From positions 1 through 11,688 of the forward strand of contig WFTY01000059.1 in assembly GCA_015485245.1 (NCBI GenBank): a stretch of DNA of 11,688 nucleotides. Direction: 5' to 3'. The position numbers and the translations under genes are program-made. Below are positions 1-7,751 of this stretch, piece by piece. Each line of letters begins with the position of its first letter. Within the stretch, counting starts at the first letter, position 1. Source of the DNA: Anaerolineales bacterium. Its GTDB lineage: Bacteria; Chloroflexota; Anaerolineae; Anaerolineales; UBA11858. The notes beneath the pieces are model-generated. The model saw nothing but the letters and a program-made list of their open reading frames with translations. It did no database searches and was not told where the DNA came from.

Positions 1-1
1 C

Positions 2-1510
2 GCGGGGCAGCAAGACTGGGCCTACGACCTGGCGATCTACCGCTGGGACCCGCGGCGAGTGTACGCCGCCACCCACGAACACGGCGCTTACCGCAGCCAG
101 GATTTTGGCGCGAGCTGGCAGGCCATCAACAACGGCGTCAGCGACCTGAGCGCTCGCGCCATCGAACCAGATATGCGCAAGAACACCGCGCTGGTATACC
201 TGGGAGTGTTCCACCCTCGCGGCGTGTTCAAATCCCTTAACTGGGGTGATTCCTGGAGCATCAAGACGCAAGGGGTCTCCCAGGCGCGCGTTTATCGGCT
301 AGTCATTAACCCTAACAACAAAGATACGCTCTATCTGGCGACGTTTGACCACGGGGTGTTGCGCTCCACCGACGCTGGAGAAAGCTGGAGCCCGGCAGGG
401 TTGAGCACAGAGACCATCCTGGCGCTGGCCCCACGCCCGGCGCATTACAGCACGTTGTTGAGCGGCACGCTGGAGAACGGTCTGTTCCGCAGCCTGGACA
501 ACGGCGTCCGCTGGGCGCACAGCCAGCAGGGGCTCAATGCCAGCTCGGTGACAGGGATCGTCGTCCCCCTGAGCAACGCCGACACCCTGTACGCCAGCCT
601 GAACCCTGGATGGATCTCCCGCTCAACCGATGGCGGCGCGACGTGGGAGGACTTCCAGCAAGGAATCACCGACAAGCGCATCCACGCCCTGGTAGCGCAT
701 CCCCACAATCCCAACCTGCTCTACGCCCTGAGCGACAGCGGCGGGTTGTTCCGCCGCGACGCCCTGGTGGATTCGCAATGGCAATCCGTGGGCAACAACC
801 TGCCCGCGGCGTTGCCGCAAAGCGCGCAGGTCGCGCGCCCGCCGCTCCACGATGACGACGTTTTCCAACGCCTGTTCCCCGATGACCCGCAGCCTGCCCG
901 CACGGCGCCGCAGGCTGCTGCCATCCCTCTGCTCACGCTGGCCTTTGCGCCAACAACACCAGCCATCGGTTATCTGGGCACCGCGGGCGGTGGCGTATTC
1001 CGTACACTGGACGACGGAATCAGCTGGGCGCCCGCGGGGTTGAGCGGGTTTTCGGTCTATAGCCTGATCGTCGTCCCCGGCGAACCCACGCACCTATACG
1101 CGGCGACCAACGGAGGCGTATACGAATCGCTGGACGGCGGGGCCAATTGGAGCAACCTGGGGATTGACGGCGTGACGCCCTACGCGCTGGCGCTTGACGC
1201 CTCCACAACACTTTTTGCCGCCACCAGCAACGGCATTTATCGCTACGAAAGAGGAAATAGTGCCTGGAACCCCCTCGGCCTGAGCGGGATGAGCGTCACC
1301 ACGCTGGCTACGCACCCCATCCGGCCTGGCTGGCTGTACGCCGGGACCAACGATGGCGCCTTTCGTTCCACCGATGGGGGCGCGACCTGGCAACGCACGC
1401 CCACGGAACTTGAGGGCATCGGTATTCAGGCAATCTACTTCGACCCCAACAACCCACGCCAAATCTATTACGCCACAAAAGCACACGGCATCCTGCGCGC
1501 CGGCGAATAA
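2..1510 (+). CDS. Asp-box (BNR-like) beta-propeller repeat protein, 5' partial
   Basis: The frame is open to the left edge (it reads ...DLAIYRWDPRRVYAAT across the GTG at 59), so that GTG is probably internal and the true start lies outside the window. About 500 residues are visible. Numbering from the GTG, clear Asp-boxes (S/T-x-D-x-G-x-S/T-W) end at W20, W66, W110, W152, W196, W323, W364 and W444, with degenerate copies ending near W241 and W403. Each is preceded by a G-x-[YFL]-R-S strand and followed about 20 residues later by a 'LYAGT'-type strand. Spacing is about 44 residues for the first five blades and about 41 for the last four, with an Asp/Pro/Ala-rich insert near residues 245-295 between them. 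The protein ends in a half blade (GILRAGE), which could close the ring with the missing N-terminus. Such propellers (sialidase/VPS10/photosystem-assembly-like) are usually extracytoplasmic and bind proteins or glycans. No catalytic residues can be assigned, so enzymatic sialidase activity is not supported. The gene converges on the minus-strand operon with only 9 nt between stop codons. Confidence 0.85.
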   Translation, partial: AGQQDWAYDLAIYRWDPRRVYAATHEHGAYRSQDFGASWQAINNGVSDLSARAIEPDMRKNTALVYLGVFHPRGVFKSLNWGDSWSIKTQGVSQARVYRLVINPNNKDTLYLATFDHGVLRSTDAGESWSPAGLSTETILALAPRPAHYSTLLSGTLENGLFRSLDNGVRWAHSQQGLNASSVTGIVVPLSNADTLYASLNPGWISRSTDGGATWEDFQQGITDKRIHALVAHPHNPNLLYALSDSGGLFRRDALVDSQWQSVGNNLPAALPQSAQVARPPLHDDDVFQRLFPDDPQPARTAPQAAAIPLLTLAFAPTTPAIGYLGTAGGGVFRTLDDGISWAPAGLSGFSVYSLIVVPGEPTHLYAATNGGVYESLDGGANWSNLGIDGVTPYALALDASTTLFAATSNGIYRYERGNSAWNPLGLSGMSVTTLATHPIRPGWLYAGTNDGAFRSTDGGATWQRTPTELEGIGIQAIYFDPNNPRQIYYATKAHGILRAGE

Positions 1511-1519
1511 CCCCCGGGA

Positions 1520-3898
1520 CTATAAATCCAAAGAAGCCAGCTTATCCAGCGCCGCGCCCACTTTCCCGCCAGCTTTCCAGTAATCGAACTTGGTGGTATT
1601 GATGTGTTCCACATAGCCCCCCATGCGGCGCACCGCTTCCACCATATGACCCACCACCATGCCGTCGCGATCGTTGGCGGAATTCTTGCCATCCCACAAG
1701 GCGATCAAACGCAAATGATCTATGCCTTGCACCAGGGATGAATAGAGCGCCCAGCGGTTGTTACGCCTGTCGGGGTCGTCCCCGGCTTTGGGCTTGCCCA
1801 CATGCTCTATTTGAAAGTTAATCGCCACGGCCGGGTGATTGCGCAACGCATAGAAACGCTCTACCCAGTGCTCTCCTGCAACGCTGACGTAATTCTTGAT
1901 GTATTGCGGCTCGCTTAAGGGCAGGTGCACCACCACCGACATACCACGGTCGAGGCAGGCCTCAATGAAAATAATCTCTCCACCGCAAGCCGCCCCGGCG
2001 GTGACACCCAGATCATTTTCGCCGGTGTTGTATTTTCCCAATACGGCGTCAATCCGCTTACGGGCTTCCTTTTCCATCTCCGCCGGGAAGCGCCGCTCCC
2101 GGGAATCCGGGAGGTCGATTCTGTGCCCGGTGAACAGGAATACACGCTCCCGTTTGGGGATATCTTGCTCTACCTCGGCCTCACTCTCCTTGCGAATGCG
2201 CCGGATTTCATCGCGCAACGCCTTCACCCCAACCTGGACGAAGTCGGTGCGCAGCGCCAGAGAATCCAGGATGGTCAACTGATCGATGGAAGACTGCAAA
2301 AAGAAAACATTTTTACGCGCCGCGGTGAGCGCCTTTTTATACGCCCGGCGTACCTCGCGGGGATCATCCGAGGTCATAACCAACAACTCGGCCAGCGAAA
2401 CCAGTGTCCAGTAATCGCTGCCCTCATCCTGCGCCCGATGTCCCAGGGCCAGCTCCAGCGACCCCTTAAGGTTGGGCAACAAACCGCGAATCTCCTGCAC
2501 ATCGGGATCGTCCCCCTCGCCGTATTTCTCCGCCAGGTAATCCAGGATGATAGAAAGCGTCAGGGCGTTGATGCCAGGGTAATACTGGTTGAGGTCGCAA
2601 TAAAACCCCTTGAGATACGTGTAAATCGCCTTGACCAGCCAGTGCGAGGCGTCAAACGCCTCCTGCAAGCGATTGTCCTCATCCTCAATCCCCATCCAGG
2701 ATTCCGTCCACATATCCTTGTAAATGCGCCCCAGATAAGAGATCGCCTCGGTATCGCTGGGATCGTCCTTAAGGAGATTCTCCAGCTTAACAATGGCTTC
2801 ATCCACGCGTCCCAGCCGGTTGAGATGAAACGCCTCCTGACGGCGAAACTCCATGTTGTTGGGGTTGATCTCCAACCCCTGACGATACTGCTGCAAAGCC
2901 AGCTCATGTCGCCCCAGGCCGCGCAACGCCCGCCCCGCCTCGGAAATAGCCTCCTCCTTGATCAGAGGGTTGCTGATTTCCTCGGTGAGCAACATGATGT
3001 CGCCGATCAATTTCTGGCGCTGGGCAACCGTGACGCGTTCTCTCCATTCGTTGTACTCACGCCAGAAGCCAGTCGCCAGGGGGGTGCGCAACGACTTTCG
3101 ATCCGGCTCTTCCAGCCCGGTGAGCAGGTTGAATACCGGACTGTGGATGGCATCTTGATCCGAGGCGTAGGTATCGCGGCAGACGCGCGCGATGGCCTGA
3201 ATATCCTTTTCCAAATACGCAGGATCAGGACGGCCCTCTTCGTCCGTGTGATACGGGATGGTGCGCACATTGAAGACATCAAAGGGCATATAGGCTCGCC
3301 CCGACTGGATGTGCACCACACCGCGCTTGCGAAAAGCGTGCCGGATGCCCAGTTCATAGAATACGTTGGCGTTGTCGATGCTCAAATCGCAAATTGCCAG
3401 ATCGGCCAGCAGCAGCTCCTGGAACATATCGGTGAGAATATCCCCCGTGGTGGTTTCCTCATCGGCGCGGAAAGGTTCAAAACCGGCCTCCTCCAGCGCG
3501 GGTTTAATCAAATCTTCATAGATGGCATTGAAGTCGATGACCGTGCCGTCAAATCCCTCTTTCGTACCAAACGGCATAATTACAAAGGCGTGGGGCCGCG
3601 ACCTCCGCTCGTCATCTGCGGATCGCTTCACCGGGGTCACAGGGATGAGATCGCCATCCTCCACCGCCTGCTGCACAGCCAATTTCGCCGCCCCCCTGGC
3701 TTCCTCCACCGCCTCCTTAACCGCTTCTTTAACGGCCTGCTGCACCCGCTCTCGCACCACCTCGGCAGCGCTCTCTGCTGCGATCACCTCCACATCTGGC
3801 ACGTCCTTGCCAGGCGTCTTTTGCCCTTTACGCATTGCACTGCCCTCCAACGACTTCACCCATTCTTTGAGCGCATCCAGCCACGCTGTCATACTCAA
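1520..3898 (-). CDS. TIR/deoxyribosyltransferase-like - TPR (MAP3K TRAF-binding-like) - SLOG-like signalling protein
   Basis: A 792-residue soluble multidomain protein. Residues 38-80 are an Ala/Glu/Val-rich helix, likely a coiled coil. Residues 102-240 look like a TIR or nucleoside 2-deoxyribosyltransferase-like Rossmann domain: HAFVIMPFG strand, RADEE (144-148), then DLSIDNANVFYELG, where E182 sits where the catalytic Glu of such NAD- or nucleoside-cleaving families lies. Residues 308-540 are TPR-like helices (GLGRHELALQQYRQGLEINP, then LGRVDEAI), followed by the YYPGIN signature (439-444) that I associate with MAP3K TRAF-binding (DUF4071) proteins, related to the regulatory region of animal ASK kinases. 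Residues 585-765 resemble SLOG nucleotide-binding domains: FTGHRID, RFP, then a glycine-rich TAGAACGGE (633-641) and LPLSEPQYI. It is the last gene of the operon. The start is TTG 3898, overlapping the upstream TGA as TTGA; ATG 3892, two bases after that stop, is equally possible, and neither has a strong Shine-Dalgarno. Probable role (inference): nucleotide-responsive regulator or effector of the SLATT membrane protein encoded just upstream. Domain calls are from motif reading only. Confidence 0.85.
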   Translation of the reverse strand: MSMTAWLDALKEWVKSLEGSAMRKGQKTPGKDVPDVEVIAAESAAEVVRERVQQAVKEAVKEAVEEARGAAKLAVQQAVEDGDLIPVTPVKRSADDERRSRPHAFVIMPFGTKEGFDGTVIDFNAIYEDLIKPALEEAGFEPFRADEETTTGDILTDMFQELLLADLAICDLSIDNANVFYELGIRHAFRKRGVVHIQSGRAYMPFDVFNVRTIPYHTDEEGRPDPAYLEKDIQAIARVCRDTYASDQDAIHSPVFNLLTGLEEPDRKSLRTPLATGFWREYNEWRERVTVAQRQKLIGDIMLLTEEISNPLIKEEAISEAGRALRGLGRHELALQQYRQGLEINPNNMEFRRQEAFHLNRLGRVDEAIVKLENLLKDDPSDTEAISYLGRIYKDMWTESWMGIEDEDNRLQEAFDASHWLVKAIYTYLKGFYCDLNQYYPGINALTLSIILDYLAEKYGEGDDPDVQEIRGLLPNLKGSLELALGHRAQDEGSDYWTLVSLAELLVMTSDDPREVRRAYKKALTAARKNVFFLQSSIDQLTILDSLALRTDFVQVGVKALRDEIRRIRKESEAEVEQDIPKRERVFLFTGHRIDLPDSRERRFPAEMEKEARKRIDAVLGKYNTGENDLGVTAGAACGGEIIFIEACLDRGMSVVVHLPLSEPQYIKNYVSVAGEHWVERFYALRNHPAVAINFQIEHVGKPKAGDDPDRRNNRWALYSSLVQGIDHLRLIALWDGKNSANDRDGMVVGHMVEAVRRMGGYVEHINTTKFDYWKAGGKVGAALDKLASLDL

Positions 3899-5322
3899 TC
3901 ATCCCAGACTTCGTGCATATCCCCTTCAGCTTCCAGTTCCTCATCATCACTGAAATCTTCGTCGATGAAAACGTCTTCATCCAGTTCCAACGTCGCTTCA
4001 CTCCCAACATCATCAAACGTCTCCGCCTCCGCTTCGGCAGCGAGCGCTACAGCCTCACCCTCCTCAAACCTGGGAGCATACGCTTCCTCCTGATCGCCCG
4101 GCAGGAACGGCTCCTGCGCTGAGCCTTCATCCAGCGCAGTATTAACAACCTCATCAGGCGACTCTTCAGGTGGCGCATCCAGTTCATCTTCATCAATAGC
4201 GGTCATCCCCGCGAACATCTGGCGCATGGTCTCCCCCGAGGTGGCAATCGCCTGTCCAAGGCTCTCTGCCGTTTCTGCGAAGCTTTCTTCGAACGTTTCT
4301 GCCGCCTCTGCGTAAATGGCGCTCTGCAGGCGCTGGGTGGTCTCCCGACCCTCGGCGATCACGCTCTCAATCAGCGCGGCATCCTCACTTTCAGCATCCG
4401 CCAGGGTACGGCGCATGGCGTTGGCCCACTCCAGGTTCTTGTCGAAGAGGATGTTCTCCGCCCTGCGCGCCAGGGTGGCTGCGGCAGCCGCGGTGCGCTC
4501 CTCGGGAGGAAGAGTGTGCCACCAGTCACGGAGGATGTTCAATTCCAACACAACCTGGCTGTAGTTAGTGACGCGCAGCTCCAGACCGCGCAACTCCTCC
4601 CAACCCACCAGCGCGGAGGCCATCGCCGCGGTCAAGGCAACCCACAAAGCCAGGCTCCCCGCCCAGGCGGCGAAAAACGCCCCAATGGCGCTGAAGAGCA
4701 GAATCCCCCACTGAAAAAGCTTGCGTTGACGTTGCAGCTGCAGGTTCTTTTTCTGGTGCCAGCGGAGCTGGTCTTCCAAACGTAGGGCAAGGTATTCATC
4801 CCCGTCCAGGTCACGGAAGCCATCATCCGTATCCGAGTCGTCGGAGCTGCGGTAGGGTGGCACCGGGCCGGTATACTCTTCCAACACCAGTTCTCCGCCC
4901 ACGCCACGGAAGAGATCACGCTGAATCGCCGCCAACCGTTCGCTGAGGATCTTCTCGCGATTGGGCAAATTCCGATTCGCCGTTCGATATAAATAAATCT
5001 CTTTGAGAATAGCCTCCGCCGCGGCGCGATAGGAGATATATTTCTGCCCGGTCATAAACTTGTTGCCAAAAGCGGCGATCACCGAGATGGCAATCGGCGT
5101 GAGGATCAACAAGGCGCGTAGCACGATGCCAAAAACAGGCGGCATGACCGATAGATAGCTGTCCACCAGGATAGCCAACAACACAGCCAGCACACCCAAC
5201 ACAGCCATCGCTTTGCGCAGGCGCAGATACTGATTCTGGAGCTTGATGGCGTTGACGTCCAGGGCGGCATAACGACGCCAGGCGGTTTCCAGCAATTGTT
5301 TGTTAGCGAGCGAATTCATCAT
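3895..5322 (-). CDS. Tandem SLATT-like (DUF4231-type) 2TM membrane protein with acidic tail
   Basis: A 475-residue membrane protein. Two hydrophobic pairs are visible: about 38-54 plus 64-84, and about 204-221 plus 223-241. Each pair is preceded by a basic/aromatic helix and followed by a helix typical of SLATT (SMODS/SLOG-associating 2TM effector) domains. After the first pair comes YISYRAAAEAILKEIYLYRT (95-114); after the second comes a WEELRGLELRVTNYSQVVLE helix (241-260) and a WWHTLPPEER stretch (267-276). The last ~100 residues (375-475) are strongly acidic and probably disordered. SLATT proteins are predicted pore-forming or membrane-disrupting effectors in nucleotide-centred conflict systems, often encoded next to SLOG or nucleotidyltransferase genes. 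The next gene here does encode a SLOG-like protein, with overlapping stop and start, so the two are probably translated together and act together. The start ATG 5322 is supported by AGGAAGG at 5329-5335, six bases upstream; a second ATG follows immediately. The family call rests on topology, motifs and context. Confidence 0.8.
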   Translation of the reverse strand: MMNSLANKQLLETAWRRYAALDVNAIKLQNQYLRLRKAMAVLGVLAVLLAILVDSYLSVMPPVFGIVLRALLILTPIAISVIAAFGNKFMTGQKYISYRAAAEAILKEIYLYRTANRNLPNREKILSERLAAIQRDLFRGVGGELVLEEYTGPVPPYRSSDDSDTDDGFRDLDGDEYLALRLEDQLRWHQKKNLQLQRQRKLFQWGILLFSAIGAFFAAWAGSLALWVALTAAMASALVGWEELRGLELRVTNYSQVVLELNILRDWWHTLPPEERTAAAAATLARRAENILFDKNLEWANAMRRTLADAESEDAALIESVIAEGRETTQRLQSAIYAEAAETFEESFAETAESLGQAIATSGETMRQMFAGMTAIDEDELDAPPEESPDEVVNTALDEGSAQEPFLPGDQEEAYAPRFEEGEAVALAAEAEAETFDDVGSEATLELDEDVFIDEDFSDDEELEAEGDMHEVWDD

Positions 5323-5373
5323 CGGAGCCCTTCCTCAACAGCTACGTCCCACGGGTGGTATACCCAGTATGGT

Positions 5374-5877
5374 TTAGAAATCCAGTTTATCATACAACTT
5401 ACGCAGCTCCCGCGGCTTGCGATTGAGAGTGACCTCAGCGATCTTGTCATAGGCCTCCACCAACCGCTGGCTGAGCACTTTGCACAATTCCAGCAGCAAA
5501 TCTGGATAGCGGGAAATAAAAGAGACAAAATCGTCGTTGTCAATCCACAACGTGACTGTATTCTCCAAGGCGGTCGCCGTCACCGAGCGGGGTGCGTCTA
5601 CGAACAACGACATTTCCCCCAACGACTCAACGGGCTTAGCAACCATCAACGAGACAGAACTGTTGTTCCTGTCCAGCTCGCGCTCAATAATCACTTTGCC
5701 TGAAACGACGATGTACACACCACCGTTTTTATCCCCCTGCTTAAAGAGCTCATCCCCGCGCGCGAACTGGCGTACCTGGGAGATCTTCGCCAGTTCTTCC
5801 GCCTGCTCATCAACCAGTTTTTTGAATGCAGAAACCCGGCGCAGATAACCCACAATTTCTTCCTGAGAGAGCTGCAT
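5374..5877 (-). CDS. Stand-alone cyclic nucleotide-binding domain protein
   Basis: A 167-residue protein consisting of one Crp/PKA-type cNMP-binding domain (about residues 15-135) plus a short C-terminal helical tail. The beta-roll glycines are present (GDELFKQGD, then VYIVVSGKV). The phosphate-binding cassette LGEMSLFVDAPRSVTATA (86-103) keeps the Glu (E88) and Arg (R97) that contact the ribose and cyclic phosphate, so real ligand binding is plausible. There is no helix-turn-helix, kinase or channel domain after it, so this is not a Crp-type transcription factor; it probably works by binding a partner protein. It starts 6 nt after the dCache-HAMP-GAF gene, implying coupled translation. ATG 5877 has GAGGAG only about 2 nt upstream, an unusually tight spacing, but no better start is visible. 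The ligand (cAMP, cGMP or another nucleotide) cannot be told from sequence, and no cyclase gene lies in the window. Confidence 0.9.
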   Translation of the reverse strand: MQLSQEEIVGYLRRVSAFKKLVDEQAEELAKISQVRQFARGDELFKQGDKNGGVYIVVSGKVIIERELDRNNSSVSLMVAKPVESLGEMSLFVDAPRSVTATALENTVTLWIDNDDFVSFISRYPDLLLELCKVLSQRLVEAYDKIAEVTLNRKPRELRKLYDKLDF

Positions 5878-5883
5878 GACTCC

Positions 5884-7722
5884 TCACTTATCGCCACTAC
5901 CGGCCTTAATTTTTTTCTTAATCGCTTTGACGATATCGCGTTGCATAACCGCTTCCAGCTCCTCGTTGACGCGCTCATCATCAACCACAATTTCCATGTT
6001 GATCAAACGGCGCTCACGATCCAGAACTTCCTGCGCATTGCTGATAGCAACCGCGGCCTGTAGAGAAATGTTTTCCAGCATGCGCAGGTTGTCTTCAGAA
6101 AAACCATCTTTCCTGCTGCTGACCATCTCGATCGTCCCCACAACTTTCTGCCTGTGCCACAGGGCCACTCCCAGATAGGACTTTGGCTCAACCAACGCCC
6201 AGGTACGCTTCTCGCTCAACTGCCCGGCCTCACTGGCGGAGACATCCGCGATCAACAATCCATCGCGATGGGTGAACAGCAATGGGAAAAAGTCTTCCTT
6301 CGGGCTGTAAGTGACTTTCTCTACCGTCTCATCGGCGCTGAAAACCTCATCGCCGGTGACGTAGAGTTCCAGTTCTTTCTCTTTTGCATCGTAAAGGCAA
6401 ATCTCCGCGGCATCAAAATCAATCACCTCCCCTAACGATTCAATCAATTCACTGAGCGTATCGGAAAGCTCCACACTGCTGCCAATCTGCCGGCCGATTT
6501 CATTGATAGTCTTCAACTCCGCCATGCGGGCCTGCAACGCCAACACCATATCACTGAACACCCGTGCCAGGTACCCCACCTCATCGCCCAGCGAGGCGAC
6601 ATCAGCAATTTTCCGCGGTTCAAACGGCTCATGGGCTTCGATATCCTGCGCCACCGCCGCCAGTTTCATAATCGGCGAGGCAATACCTCGCGCCTGCACC
6701 ACAGCCAACACCAGCACAAGCAGCATCATCAACAACGCCCCGCCAGCGCTCTGCCAGGCCAGGTTAGAGATCGGCTCCAGGAACACATCTTCCGCCATCA
6801 CAACCCCAACAACCCAATTCAGATTGCGGGTGGTTTGATAACCGGCGATGTAGCCCTGATCATCGCGCGGATCAAGATAATTTACGCCGCCGCGATCAAA
6901 TTCCATCAGATCGGCCAGCTCCGGGATTTCGATGTACTGCAAAGGCTGATCCATGACAAAGCGAGCCTCTGCCACAGCCTGATCTTCAGCCGAAAGGGAA
7001 ACCACCCCCTTCAAACGCCAATCCGGCCGATGCGCCGGAGGGATGACCATCACACCCTGGTAATCAATCAGAAAAGCGCTCACCTGACCGGCTTTTTCAT
7101 TGAACTCCAGAAACATTTTTTCCACCGCCGCGCCCTGCACTTTGATGGCCACTACGCCGACGACCTCCCCATTATCTTCGGCAAACACCGGGGCGGTGAA
7201 ATAAAAGCCCAGCTTTTTGCTCACGCGTCCCACCAGAGCGTCAATGTACGGCTCCCCCGCCATGGCGTTGATGAAATAATCGCGATCAGCAAAGTTCTTC
7301 CCCGCCACGCTGGGAAGGCCATCTTGTTGCACCGAGACCAGCGTCAAGCCATCTGCATCCATGAGATACACATACTCATAAAAGGGGTTGGTGTCCAATA
7401 TTTTTTGAAAACGCTCCGTCGCCCAAAGGCTGTTTTCCTCGCTAGGCTCTGCGAGAATTTGAGTCACCGTGGCATCGCTGCTTAACTGGCGCACAGCGAT
7501 AGAAGAGTCGATCAGCAGGCGGTCAAAATTGTCCGCCAGGCCGCTGGCCAGTAGATCAATCTCCAACATCGCCATATCGTCCAGCAGGTTGGCGCCAATA
7601 TACAGCTGATACGCCGAAATCAGAACTAATGGGAGCAGCGACGCAACCAGAAAAGCCAGGGTAATCTTGGTTGTCAGGGAAAATCTCCCCAGCGAGCGGT
7701 TTTGTTTCTCAGCGCGTTCCAT
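5884..7722 (-). CDS. dCache-HAMP-GAF membrane sensor without output domain
   Basis: A 612-residue membrane receptor. Order: short basic N-terminus, TM1 (about 19-40), an extracytoplasmic double-Cache domain (about 55-310) with the FADRDYF signature at 144-150 and YIAGYQTTRNLNWVVGVVM near its end, TM2 (about 326-345), a HAMP linker (about 346-398; IASPIMKLAAVAQDIE then DEVGYLARVF), a signalling helix, and a GAF domain (about 420-565; LSDTLSELIE through SLQAAVAISNAQ). It ends with a charged coiled-coil-like tail (566-612). Histidine kinase, GGDEF/EAL, adenylate cyclase, methyl-accepting and phosphatase domains are all absent. Signal output must therefore pass through the GAF domain or tail to another protein; the cNMP-binding protein encoded 6 nt downstream is the best candidate (inference). 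dCache domains typically bind small molecules such as amino acids, but the ligand here is unknown. Start ATG 7722 has AAGGAG at 7729-7734 with a 6-nt spacing. Confidence 0.9.
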   Translation of the reverse strand: MERAEKQNRSLGRFSLTTKITLAFLVASLLPLVLISAYQLYIGANLLDDMAMLEIDLLASGLADNFDRLLIDSSIAVRQLSSDATVTQILAEPSEENSLWATERFQKILDTNPFYEYVYLMDADGLTLVSVQQDGLPSVAGKNFADRDYFINAMAGEPYIDALVGRVSKKLGFYFTAPVFAEDNGEVVGVVAIKVQGAAVEKMFLEFNEKAGQVSAFLIDYQGVMVIPPAHRPDWRLKGVVSLSAEDQAVAEARFVMDQPLQYIEIPELADLMEFDRGGVNYLDPRDDQGYIAGYQTTRNLNWVVGVVMAEDVFLEPISNLAWQSAGGALLMMLLVLVLAVVQARGIASPIMKLAAVAQDIEAHEPFEPRKIADVASLGDEVGYLARVFSDMVLALQARMAELKTINEIGRQIGSSVELSDTLSELIESLGEVIDFDAAEICLYDAKEKELELYVTGDEVFSADETVEKVTYSPKEDFFPLLFTHRDGLLIADVSASEAGQLSEKRTWALVEPKSYLGVALWHRQKVVGTIEMVSSRKDGFSEDNLRMLENISLQAAVAISNAQEVLDRERRLINMEIVVDDERVNEELEAVMQRDIVKAIKKKIKAGSGDK

Positions 7723-7751
7723 ACGGCTCTCCTTAACGCTATAAAAACCCG

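Noticed and set aside
59..61. GTG as the true start of the propeller gene
   Set aside because: The frame is open upstream to the window edge and the upstream residues continue a propeller-like strand, so the gene very probably begins outside.
1925..4093. A 722-codon open frame on the plus strand, antisense to the TIR-TPR-SLOG gene
   Set aside because: Its translation has no recognisable domain and is low in sense, while the opposite strand has clear TIR-like, TPR and SLOG motifs. It also runs past the gene boundary into the SLATT gene. It is a shadow frame produced by codon bias.
5374..5877. Crp/Fnr-family transcription factor
   Set aside because: The protein ends about 30 residues after the cNMP-binding domain and lacks a helix-turn-helix.
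6631..7485. A 284-codon plus-strand frame opposite the sensor gene
   Set aside because: His/Arg/Gln-rich composition without motifs; the minus strand encodes a clear dCache domain.
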